NCBI GenBank assembly: GCA_937888775.1
Contig: CALAQT010000488.1
Coordinates: forward strand, 1-20,148
From: an uncultured Actinomycetes bacterium
GTDB lineage: Bacteria > Actinomycetota > Thermoleophilia > Solirubrobacterales > Solirubrobacteraceae
Direction of reading: 5' to 3'
DNA length: 20,148 bases
How positions within the stretch are numbered: position 1 is the stretch's first letter; every line of letters starts with the position of its first letter. Below are positions 1 through 6,539 of the stretch, piece after piece. A model generated the notes under the pieces. The model did no database searches. It had not been told where the DNA came from and saw only the letters and a program-made list of their open reading frames with translations. The position numbers were made by a program, and so were the translations under genes.

Positions 1-274
1 GCATCAGCCAGGCGCGGCGCTCTGCACGCACAAGCAGCGCTCGAGCGAGCACGAGAGCCGCCGCGCCCACCTCGCAACCGTTGTAGACCCAATCGTTGAA
101 GAAGCCGTTGAACGTCCTCGTGCCGAACAGGTCGAGATTGTTCATAGCCAAGCCGGCCACCGCCACCAAAAGCAGGAGCGCGCCAGCGTTCACCGCAGCC
201 CTCGCCCGCACCGACAGATCGGATGTCAGCGGCGTCAACGAGTATCCACGCGGAGAACGCACCTCCGTGTGCAT
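1..274 (-). CDS. N-terminus of a membrane protein, cut by the window edge
   Basis: The minus strand is open from an ATG at 274-272 to the window edge (91 codons, beginning MHTEVRSPRGYSL). Two hydrophobic stretches are visible: one around residues 33-46 (ALLLLVAVAGLAM), and a second after NDWVYNGCEVG (AAALVLARALLV). This pattern of a short cytoplasmic lead, a helix, a WVYNG-type loop and a second helix resembles from memory the membrane regions in front of GGDEF/EAL signalling domains in Solirubrobacterales. The catalytic part lies outside the window, so the function is inferred only. No clear Shine-Dalgarno sequence precedes the ATG. It lies beyond the last tRNA-fragment repeat and is probably chromosomal flank. 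The 200 bp between it and the repeat at 478 show nothing I recognise. Confidence 0.55.
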   Translation of the reverse strand, partial: MHTEVRSPRGYSLTPLTSDLSVRARAAVNAGALLLLVAVAGLAMNNLDLFGTRTFNGFFNDWVYNGCEVGAAALVLARALLVRAERRAWLM

Positions 275-477
275 CGACGCACGCGGGCGCGACGGCGCAC
301 GCCCAACTGCGCCGTAGCCGAATGTGCGAGCGGCGGTCGGATCGGGCCGTCGCTCGCCGCTGCCTCCGCTACAGGCCGATGCTGACCGAGACCGTGCGGG
401 GCGATCGCCACCTTCGAACGTCTGCAGCCGACGCTTCACGAGGTTGGGGTCCCCCTGGGCTGCTGGCCTTCTCGGAA

Positions 478-518
478 GCCGACGAGGGGACTCGAACCCC
501 TGACCCCTTCATTACGAG
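478..518 (-). repeat. att-like tRNA-Thr 3'-half copy 1
   Basis: A 41-bp copy of the tRNA-Thr(CGT) sequence from anticodon loop to acceptor end. It differs from the intact tRNA only at the outer T-stem pair, which is A-T here instead of C-G, so pairing is kept. It is the copy farthest from the tRNA and marks the outer end of the array. The vapC stop codon (512-514) lies inside it. No integrase-tail module follows; vapC coding sequence abuts almost directly. Confidence 0.9.
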
Positions 519-934
519 TTCCATGAGGCGCGAAGCGACGCTTGGTCGACTGCGATCCCGATGACGCCGGCAACGCGGTCCATGTCGGCGTCGTGTGCGA
601 GCAGGGCGGCCTTGCGGCGCCACGCGACCGCTGCGATGGAGCAGTCGAGCAGCCCGCGCGGCGTGATTCCCACCGCGCGACAACGCCGGTAGATCCGCGC
701 CGCCGCATCAAAGTCGGTGACCGCGTCGAAGGCCAGCAGCTCGAAGCGCAGAAGCAGACGGCGCAGCCGCTCCTCCTGACGATCGTCTCGCGCGCCGGCC
801 AGCACCTCCATGAGGACCGGCTCGGTGACGGCAAGCGGGCCGGAGCTCTCGATCAGATGCGTGAGGCGACGATCTACAGGGCTCCCGGTAGCGCGGTCGT
901 ACTCCACCCAGGCGGAGGTGTCGGCAAGGATCAC
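512..934 (-). CDS. vapC: VapC-type PIN-domain ribonuclease toxin
   Basis: A 140-residue PIN-domain protein, normal for VapC. The acidic metal-binding residues are visible: D5 in MILADTSAW, E43 in LMEVLAGAR, D97 in GLLDCSIAA and D115 in LLAHDAD. VapC toxins are Mg-dependent RNases that cleave specific RNAs, often tRNAs, and are neutralised by the cognate VapB. The ATG overlaps the vapB stop as ATGA (931-934), so the two genes are translationally coupled. The last codons are unusual: after LRAS the frame runs into the tRNA-fragment repeat and reads W-N-S-stop, with TAA supplied by the tRNA anticodon loop. The native C-terminus may have been replaced at integration. The dead copy at 2795-2972 diverges at the same point. 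Active residues are intact, so it is likely functional. Confidence 0.9.
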   Translation of the reverse strand: MILADTSAWVEYDRATGSPVDRRLTHLIESSGPLAVTEPVLMEVLAGARDDRQEERLRRLLLRFELLAFDAVTDFDAAARIYRRCRAVGITPRGLLDCSIAAVAWRRKAALLAHDADMDRVAGVIGIAVDQASLRASWNS

Positions 935-1143
935 GCGGCCGAGCGCGGCTGCTGGTCTGCGGGTGTCTCGGCTATGGCGTGCGCCCCGCGCATCTCGAGC
1001 GCTTCCTCGCGGGTCAGCGGCTGACCGGCCATGTGACGCAGGGCGAGCGCGACCGCCGCCGTCTTCGTCCGCACGCCGTAGCGATCCATGATCGCCTGGA
1101 CGTAGTCATCCTCGATCTCGATGTTGGTTCTCGTCATGCTCAT
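931..1143 (-). CDS. vapB: VapB-type antitoxin
   Basis: A 70-residue protein whose N-terminus (MTRTNIEIEDDYVQAIMDR followed by YGVRTKTAAVALALRHMA) matches the VapB antitoxin family (ribbon-helix-helix-like MRTNIEID start, then GLRTK..AV..AL). The C-terminal half is the likely toxin-binding and disordered part. It should form the VapBC complex and repress its own promoter. Translation may begin at 1143 or at the second ATG (1137), which fits the family start better. It overlaps vapC by 4 bp. The pair and its promoter are the only content of unit C7, consistent with TA modules acting as stabilisers of mobile DNA. Confidence 0.88.
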   Translation of the reverse strand: MSMTRTNIEIEDDYVQAIMDRYGVRTKTAAVALALRHMAGQPLTREEALEMRGAHAIAETPADQQPRSAA

Positions 1144-1159
1144 ACACTAAGTATACACT
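1142..1159 (-). promoter_or_regulatory. vapBC promoter/operator with direct repeats
   Basis: On the minus strand AGTGTAT occurs twice, start to start 11 bp apart (1148-1142 and 1159-1153). A TATACT -10-like hexamer sits at 1155-1150, so transcription would begin at or next to the vapB ATG at 1143, giving a nearly leaderless mRNA, which is common in actinobacteria. No good -35 box is seen. The repeats are spaced about one helical turn apart and overlap the -10, so they are a plausible VapB/VapBC operator. This is inference from position and spacing. Confidence 0.5.
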
Positions 1160-1236
1160 CTTGGTGCATGGTACGTGTACTGTGGGCGGGGCGGCCGTCG
1201 CAGTCCGAACCCCGCGTTCCTGGGCCTCCTCGCAGA

Positions 1237-1277
1237 GCCGACGAGGGGACTCGAACCCCTGACCCCTTCATTACGAG
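1237..1277 (-). repeat. att-like tRNA-Thr 3'-half copy 2
   Basis: A 41-bp tRNA-Thr 3'-half copy with the A-T version of the outer T-stem pair, identical to copies 1, 3 and 7 over the core. It separates units C7 and C6. The companion tail/arm module follows directly at 1278. Confidence 0.9.
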
Positions 1278-1386
1278 TTCTACGATCCGGCGTGCTCTCG
1301 GCTTCCTGGGCCATGTGCACGTGACTCAGGTGCGCTCAGGTGCCCTCAGACCTGGGGAGTTCGGGACATATTTCAGGACACGTTCC
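1278..1386 (-). other. Companion module of unit C6: phased repeats and integrase-tail remnant
   Basis: This sequence aligns closely with 5320-5430 and 2674-2790. It has three CTCAG words at 1325, 1335 and 1345 (exactly 10 bp apart) and GGGAC/AGGAC words at 1363 and 1375 (12 bp apart). On the minus strand a frame reads CPEICPELPRSEGT and stops at 1338-1336, 59 bp from the att copy. The same frame is open in all three modules. Best guess: the last codons of an integrase gene plus the arm-type binding repeats of its attachment site. The rest of any integrase is gone. Confidence 0.6.
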
Positions 1387-1458
1387 AACGCCGGTGCGGC
1401 CTTCTGCGGGCGATCGCCTCACGCGCCGACGCCACAACTTGATCTCCGGGTTAGGGTT

Positions 1459-2514
1459 ATGGGGGCGATGACCCGCGTACGGATAGTCGCCACCGTCTTG
1501 CCCTTGCTTGTCATGGCAGCTTCGACGGCTCTGCTCTCGACGCCTCAGGAGTCGAGCGCATACCCAACGCTGAAGCTCAAGCTGATCGCCACCTCAGTCA
1601 GCCCGGGGTTGACCGACGGTACTCGCTGGGCAGCGTTCGAGCCATCCGCGGGGACGACGCGCGTCATCGATGCACGTACCGGGCGAGCCGTCGATCGACC
1701 CAATCCGAGCGGCTGCGGCGGATTCGAAGGCGGGCTCCTCGCGGTGGGAGGCGGAGAGCTGCTGTATCGCTGCGAAGTTGCCAGCTGTCCGCACGTGTTC
1801 TTCGGCTGTCCCGCTACGAGTGGCGCATACTGGCAGGCGCGCTACGTGGTGGAGGACATCGCATCCGCGCGCGAATACGAAATCAGCCGGCTCCCGTTCG
1901 ATCCCGAAGGACCACAGTTGCACTCCATCGGCAGCGAGTGGAGCAGCGGAGAAGCCGTGGCATACAAGTACCGCGACCGGTTCTATGTGAACTGGCACAC
2001 AGGACAAGCGACCAAATCCGTGGCGTCAGGCTCGGACGTGATCGACCTTGGCGATCCAGGGCTCACGCGGGCGCTGTGTCGTCCTCTGACCCGCGCCCTC
2101 TCCCGCGAAGAACTCGACCGCCAGGTCGAACGTGAACCGGCCTACGCGCCCCCATTTGCAGTCGAGGAGAAAGGCCTCGAACCCGTCCAACTTGCCTTGC
2201 TGCGCTGTGGAGCCCGCCGAGAAGAGGACCTGCCAGGCAGCAGGAACGGAGCGGTCTGGCTCCAGCTCGGCGGCGCCGTGGTCTCGTGGATCGCGCCGGG
2301 AAAGAACAACAGCGCCGCAATGTACGCAACGCGCCTGGACAGCCACGGCACGCAATGGCACGGCACAATCCGTCTGCTGCTCGGGCCGAAATACACGAGC
2401 GAACCCGGAGCAATGCACTGGTATGGCTGGACGCTGCAGCACACCGCTACCACCGTTTACCAGTCAGATAGCGCTCAAGGGCATCAGACTATCTACGCTG
2501 CCCGTCTGCCGTAG
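1459..2514 (+). CDS. Secreted protein of unknown function
   Basis: A 351-residue protein starting at ATG 1459, preceded by a GGGTTAGGG stretch that could serve as a weak ribosome site; ATG 1468 is an alternative. An N-terminal signal peptide is clear: basic TRVR, then a hydrophobic run (IVATVLPLLVMAASTALL), then a small-residue region near residue 35. The mature part contains Trp- and Gly-rich short strands such as RWAAFEP, RVIDARTGRAV, LLAVGGGELLYRC and YVVEDIASAREYEI. These suggest a beta-rich fold, perhaps propeller-like. Cysteines (CGG, CEVASCPHVFFGC, CRP) suggest disulfides and export. I do not recognise the family. It is the only full gene in unit C6 and runs opposite to most of the array. 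Confidence 0.7.
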   Translation: MGAMTRVRIVATVLPLLVMAASTALLSTPQESSAYPTLKLKLIATSVSPGLTDGTRWAAFEPSAGTTRVIDARTGRAVDRPNPSGCGGFEGGLLAVGGGELLYRCEVASCPHVFFGCPATSGAYWQARYVVEDIASAREYEISRLPFDPEGPQLHSIGSEWSSGEAVAYKYRDRFYVNWHTGQATKSVASGSDVIDLGDPGLTRALCRPLTRALSREELDRQVEREPAYAPPFAVEEKGLEPVQLALLRCGARREEDLPGSRNGAVWLQLGGAVVSWIAPGKNNSAAMYATRLDSHGTQWHGTIRLLLGPKYTSEPGAMHWYGWTLQHTATTVYQSDSAQGHQTIYAARLP

Positions 2515-2632
2515 AGGCGACGAGCGGCTCGGCTCCTGTCGCGGGCCAGGCCGGAAGGTTGCGGGGCGCAGCGACTGCGCCACCGCGGCCAGCCTCTCCT
2601 CGCTGGCCTCCATGGCTGCCGCAGGCCCCAGA

Positions 2633-2673
2633 GCCGACGAGGGGACTCGAACCCCTGACCCCTTCATTACGAG
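2633..2673 (-). repeat. att-like tRNA-Thr 3'-half copy 3
   Basis: A 41-bp tRNA-Thr 3'-half copy with the A-T T-stem pair. It separates units C6 and C5. Just beyond the core it shares the bases TTCCATGA with copy 1, whereas copies 2 and 6 share TTCTACGAT, which suggests sub-lineages of attachment sites. The 118 bp between it and the C6 gene show no feature I can support. Confidence 0.9.
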
Positions 2674-2794
2674 TTCCATGACACACCGTGCTGTGAGCTC
2701 CGCTGACCGCTGGCGTGGGTTATGAGGTGCGCTCAGATCCGCTCAGAACTGGGGAGTTCGGGACACGACTCGGGACACGTTCGCGCGACGCTCG
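2674..2794 (-). other. Companion module of unit C5: phased repeats and integrase-tail remnant
   Basis: Homologue of the modules at 1278 and 5320. CTCAG words lie at 2732 and 2742, and a decayed third (ATGAG) at 2722 keeps the 10-bp phase. GGGAC words lie at 2760 and 2772, 12 bp apart. The minus-strand frame reads RTCPESCPELPSSERI and stops at 2735-2733, 59 bp from the att copy. The part nearest the att copy is more diverged than in C6 and C4. Confidence 0.6.
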
Positions 2795-2972
2795 GAGGCG
2801 CGAAGCGACGCCTGATCGATTGCGATCCCGATCACGCCGGCAACGCGATCCGTGTCTGCGCCGTGGGCCAGCAGAGCGGTCCTTCGGCGCCAAGCGACCG
2901 CTGCGATGGATTAGTCGAGCAACCCGCGCGGCGCGACTCCCGCCGCGCGACAGCGCGATTAGATCCGCGCTG
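2795..2972 (-). pseudogene. vapC fragment with two in-frame stops
   Basis: About 178 bp that align with the 3' part of the vapC at 512-934 (roughly 15% base differences by eye). Read in the vapC frame it gives PRGLLD then a stop (TAA at 2913-2911) where the intact gene has Cys98, and another TAA (2961-2959) in place of the Tyr of RIYRRC. The active-site Asp of HDAD is changed to Gly (HGAD). The 5' half and any antitoxin are missing. Downstream it runs into the integrase-tail module, whereas the intact gene runs straight into the att copy. The two units therefore carried related vapBC cassettes, one of which decayed. Confidence 0.85.
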
Positions 2973-2974
2973 CC

Positions 2975-5062
2975 CTACGCGCCTCCCTCCACGAAGGACA
3001 CTTGCAGGGCGTACGCGAGTGGAGTAGCTCCCTGCAACGGGAACGTCCAAGACGTACCGGCGCCGTTGTCCTGAGATTGCGAGCACGTGCAGCTTCCCGG
3101 AAGCGGCCCCTGCGTCGCCACATCCGCCCAGACCGTCGAGAAGAGATCCTCGACGCTCTGAGCCCCGGCGGTCTCGGGAGTAAGTCGCTCCTGGAATACC
3201 GCGCCATCCGGTTCTTCGTGGACACACCCAACCGATTGAGTGGCCGGGTCCAGGCTCCCGGTGCCTACGTCCGAGCCACCTGCGTAGCAGTCTTGGGCGT
3301 GATAAAGGGTCACTTCACTCGTGTCGCCGGCTCCGCCACTCACTTCGTATGAGGAATTGATTCTCGTATCGCCGACGGCCCAGCTGTCCGTCTCGGTGAC
3401 GCTCAGTTCCGTGCCCGGCGCCGACACGACGGTGGTTAGAACGTACGGCTGAGCAGTGCTCCCGTTTCCGGTGAGGCTCTGCGACTGGGCTGTCCACGCG
3501 GTGTAGGTGCCCAGACTCCAACCCGCCGGGATGCTGGCTGGGCCGTAGAGCGTCCCTTGATAGGCCACGAACGTGCCGCACGCGTCGTTGGCGCTGCCAA
3601 AGGAGGTGTAGAACTCATCAGGTGCGTCCTCTTGACTTGTGAGGGTGCACCCGAGATCCGGCGTCACGGCGAAACTCGCGATGTGCCGCGCGGCGCTTGG
3701 AGGGGGAGGCGGTGGTGGCGGAGGCGGAGGCGGAGGTGGCGCACTGCCGGCACAGAAGTTCCCGCCCAGCTGCCGGGTGAAGATCGCCGGCGTGGAAGGC
3801 GTGCTCAAATGCCAATCAAGTAGCTGGCCCTCGGCCGAGAAGGCTCCGAAGTCTGCGTTCCAAGTGCACGAGCCAGGCTGGGCACTGAACTTCAGGTCCG
3901 CGCCGACGTTCAGCGTGAGGCTTCCGACGCCCCCGACACCCACCCCCGCCTTTACGGTGAGCCCGATCCCCGCTGTCGCCTGGGCGAGGCTTTTCGCCGT
4001 CAGCGTGAAATGCGGGTTACCGAACGAGACGTCAGGGATCAGCAGGAGAGCGGGCGGGAGCCCGACTGTGTGACCGCCGGCGTTCACTTCGATGCTGCCT
4101 CCGGACTCGAGTACCCCGCCCAATGCCGCCGATGCGGTGAGGTCGCCTTCTATGCCGGCGGTGACCGGGATTGGGCCTGCCATACCGTCCGCGTAGAAGG
4201 CCACGCTGGCCGAGCAGGACAGTCCAACTCCTGCGGTCACGTCAAGACCAGCTTCGACGAGAAAATGCACCGATGCCCGCACTCCGTCTTTGACGTGAAT
4301 GCCAAAGACATCTGCGGTCGACCAGCCGCCCGAGAACGAGACGTTCTTGATTCGTCTGTACGGGGACATCCCAGTTGTCGATCCGCATTGGGCCGACAAG
4401 CTGGCGGCTGAGGCCTGCGTGGACTGCAGGGGAACTTGAAATTCGAAGTTGGGCGCTACCTGATAGATACTCGCAGCCGTGAGCGACACCGACGTCGTCC
4501 CCCGCGCATAGGCGACTGCTACCACGTTCGACAGCAAGCCTCGCGGCAACCTCACGCTGGGCGGCAGCGACAGCACCGCGCCGTGGACCAGAGCGACATG
4601 GCCCGCGAGGACGATGCGTGATGGATCGGCCGCGTCGCCGGCAACGGACAACACCCCACCGGTGAGCACCTTCAAGCCCGGATTGACGATCCTCGTGTAC
4701 CTGCCGACCAGCACGGCATGGTGCCCCCGTGCCACCTGCACAGTCACGTTCCGCGTCAAAGCTGTCGCGGTCGCTCCGCGCCGAATCGCTCCGCTGGCAC
4801 GTTCGATCGTCACGCGGCTCAACGTCAGCCGGTAGGTGCCGACAGGGACGCTTCTGATTGTGAGTTCGCGTGCCGTGATCGCTCGGCGCTGGCCATGAGG
4901 ACCCGACAGCACTGCGGCCGGCCGCTCACTGCTCGGCAACCCCAACACGCGCACAGTCAGCGAACCCGAGCGTGCAGACGCGAATGACGCCGATGCAGCC
5001 GAACCCGCGAAACAAATCGCCATGGTCGCAATCGCAACTAGTAGCCGCACCCCCCGTAACAC
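2975..5062 (-). CDS. Large secreted two-domain protein with a 14-proline hinge
   Basis: A 695-residue protein starting at GTG 5062 (GTG 5050 is an alternative) with a signal peptide (VRLLVAIATMAICFAGSAASA). Residues about 30-85 (SLTVRVLGLP..., ...SVPVGTYRLTLSRV) resemble a PEGA or carboxypeptidase-regulatory-like beta-sandwich. The middle is Gly/Ala/Val-rich with alternating strands. A run of 14 prolines (residues 442-455) separates it from a Ser/Thr/Gly-rich C-terminal domain with several cysteines, including CTCSQS near the end. The hinge suggests two surface domains spaced across the envelope. I do not recognise a family and no catalytic motif is visible. The TAG stop lies 3 bp from the vapC relic. 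The 216 bp upstream of the start to the next att copy hold no feature I can call. Confidence 0.75.
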   Translation of the reverse strand: MLRGVRLLVAIATMAICFAGSAASASFASARSGSLTVRVLGLPSSERPAAVLSGPHGQRRAITARELTIRSVPVGTYRLTLSRVTIERASGAIRRGATATALTRNVTVQVARGHHAVLVGRYTRIVNPGLKVLTGGVLSVAGDAADPSRIVLAGHVALVHGAVLSLPPSVRLPRGLLSNVVAVAYARGTTSVSLTAASIYQVAPNFEFQVPLQSTQASAASLSAQCGSTTGMSPYRRIKNVSFSGGWSTADVFGIHVKDGVRASVHFLVEAGLDVTAGVGLSCSASVAFYADGMAGPIPVTAGIEGDLTASAALGGVLESGGSIEVNAGGHTVGLPPALLLIPDVSFGNPHFTLTAKSLAQATAGIGLTVKAGVGVGGVGSLTLNVGADLKFSAQPGSCTWNADFGAFSAEGQLLDWHLSTPSTPAIFTRQLGGNFCAGSAPPPPPPPPPPPPPPSAARHIASFAVTPDLGCTLTSQEDAPDEFYTSFGSANDACGTFVAYQGTLYGPASIPAGWSLGTYTAWTAQSQSLTGNGSTAQPYVLTTVVSAPGTELSVTETDSWAVGDTRINSSYEVSGGAGDTSEVTLYHAQDCYAGGSDVGTGSLDPATQSVGCVHEEPDGAVFQERLTPETAGAQSVEDLFSTVWADVATQGPLPGSCTCSQSQDNGAGTSWTFPLQGATPLAYALQVSFVEGGA

Positions 5063-5278
5063 GCCGCAAGCATACCCCGCGTCGTGGGGGCGCAGTGCTC
5101 GCGTGACGCGCGCGAACCATGCCGATGCAGGGGGTTGCGGCGAAGCGGGCCGTGCAGCTAGGCAACTCGCGCGATGGCATCAGCCAGTTTGCTTTCCGCC
5201 GTGTACCGTGTCGCCGCTCTCGGTTGCGGCCTCGCGAGTGTCGAGGCACACCCCCATATCCTGCGTCGCGCCCCCCAA

Positions 5279-5319
5279 GCCGACGCGGGGACTCGAACCC
5301 CGGACCCCTTCATTACGAG
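5279..5319 (-). repeat. att-like tRNA-Thr 3'-half copy 4
   Basis: A 41-bp tRNA-Thr 3'-half copy carrying the C-G T-stem pair, identical over the core to the intact tRNA at 16733-16773. It separates units C5 and C4. Confidence 0.9.
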
Positions 5320-5430
5320 TTCTGCGATTCGGCCTGTTCTCGGCTTCCCTGAGCCACGTTGCACGCGGCTCAGGTGCGCTCAGGTGCCCTCAGAATCGGG
5401 GAGTTCGGGACATGGTTCGGGACAGGGTTT
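5320..5430 (-). other. Companion module of unit C4: phased repeats and integrase-tail remnant
   Basis: The best match to the C6 module. CTCAG words lie at 5369, 5379 and 5389 (10 bp apart) and GGGAC words at 5407 and 5419 (12 bp apart). The minus-strand frame reads KPCPEPCPELPDSEGT and stops at 5382-5380, 60 bp from the att copy. Similarity to the other modules ends near 5430. The following 137 bp up to the FMN reductase stop show no feature I can support. Confidence 0.62.
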
Positions 5431-5567
5431 GATATGGCCCATGACGGTCGTGCGGCCACACCCTCCGCACGGCCTCGGATGCTCGCTCCTCGCCCGGGCC
5501 AAGAGCATCCGGGACCTCCGCCGACCGCCACACTTCTCGGGCGCTAGCAGTAGCGGATCGACACTCG

Positions 5568-6188
5568 CTACAGCTGTGGGCTTCCGGTACCCGTGGTGCT
5601 CTCCGAGCGGGCGGCAGCGAGTGTGCTGGCCCACCAGGCCAGGTCGGTTGCTGCGACGTCGAGCCGTCCGTCGAGCGGCGCGAAGAGATCCGGGGTGAAC
5701 GGGTCAGCGTTCATCGCGGCCACCATCAGCTCCGGCAGGATGTGGATCGCGTGCCGCAGCGGGGCCATCTCGAACTCGACCGCGACGAGGCGCAGTTGCT
5801 CAATCGCGCGAGCACCTCCCACGTTGCCGTAACCGACGAACGCGATCGGCTTGCGGTTGAGCTCGGGGAAGACGTAGTCGAGCGCGTTCTTCAGCGAAGC
5901 TGGATAGCCGTGGTTGTACTCGGGCGTGACGACAACGAATCCGTCTGCCTCGTCGAGCGTGCGGCCCCAGCGGGCGATCCCCTCGTTGGGGTAGTCGCGC
6001 AGCGTGCGGGCCGGTGGCGCAGGCTGGTCAAAGATCGGGAGCGGGTAGTCGCGCAGGTCGATCAGCTCCGCGGCCAGGTCGGTTCGCGTGTATAGGCGGT
6101 CCATGAGCCACGCCGCGGGCTTCTCGCCGAAGCGTCCCGGCCGGGTGCTGGCGAGGATCACCTGGATGCGCGGAGAGGCGAGCGGCAC
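5568..6188 (-). CDS. NADPH-dependent FMN reductase family flavoprotein
   Basis: A 206-residue flavodoxin-like protein. Family signatures: the FMN phosphate-binding ASTRPGR (residues 13-19), the conserved PEYNHGYPASLKNALDY (89-105) and GYGNVGG (119-125). Members reduce FMN or other acceptors (quinones, azo dyes, chromate) with NAD(P)H in the cytoplasm, usually as dimers; the substrate here cannot be told. The frame stays open upstream through the att copy, but that part reads the tRNA fragment and is not protein. GTG 6188 fits the family's N-terminus; TTG 6197 is possible; neither has a strong Shine-Dalgarno. It is the only gene in the ~1-kb unit C4. Confidence 0.88.
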   Translation of the reverse strand: MPLASPRIQVILASTRPGRFGEKPAAWLMDRLYTRTDLAAELIDLRDYPLPIFDQPAPPARTLRDYPNEGIARWGRTLDEADGFVVVTPEYNHGYPASLKNALDYVFPELNRKPIAFVGYGNVGGARAIEQLRLVAVEFEMAPLRHAIHILPELMVAAMNADPFTPDLFAPLDGRLDVAATDLAWWASTLAAARSESTTGTGSPQL

Positions 6189-6324
6189 GACAGCCAACGT
6201 AGCGGACGACGTACCGACAAGCCGGCGATCCTGTGCGAGGCGGACGCCTGCTCGCGCCCGGACCCACCTGACTGCTGCTTCCGCGTGATACCAAGCGTCC
6301 GTCACGACAGGCTGCCTGGCCCAA

Positions 6325-6365
6325 GCCGACGCGGGGACTCGAACCCCTGACCCCGTCATTACGAG
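6325..6365 (-). repeat. att-like tRNA-Thr 3'-half copy 5 (diverged)
   Basis: A 41-bp tRNA-Thr 3'-half copy with three changes that make it unlike the rest. One T-stem side has the C-G version and the other the A-T version, leaving an A-G mismatch. One base of the anticodon-stem part is changed (ACCCCG instead of ACCCCT). The outer flank lacks the usual TTC and companion module. It is either an old, decaying site or a recombinant between the two core types. It separates units C4 and C3. Confidence 0.82.
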
Positions 6366-6539
6366 GAGCGCGCGGGGGCCGATCTCTGCAGGTCGGTTCA
6401 CGACGACACGCGGCGTTTGCTGACAGTCCGGCTGATCCTGGCGATCGTTGCGGGTGCTCTGACGACCGCTGAGGCTTCCATCAGGCTTCCAGGTCTGGCG
6501 AGCGCCAGGGAGCTGTTCAACCGGCCGACTGTGGATGGT
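6366..6539. other. Non-coding stretch in unit C3
   Basis: About 170 bp between att copy 5 and the membrane-protein stop. Neither the phased CTCAG repeats nor the CPE-type tail of the other units is present. Short open frames exist on both strands but none looks like a protein I can support. Confidence 0.4.

Noticed and set aside
3639..4073. Glycine-rich plus-strand frame with a long Gly run
   Set aside because: It is the opposite strand of the polyproline hinge of the secreted protein at 2975-5062.
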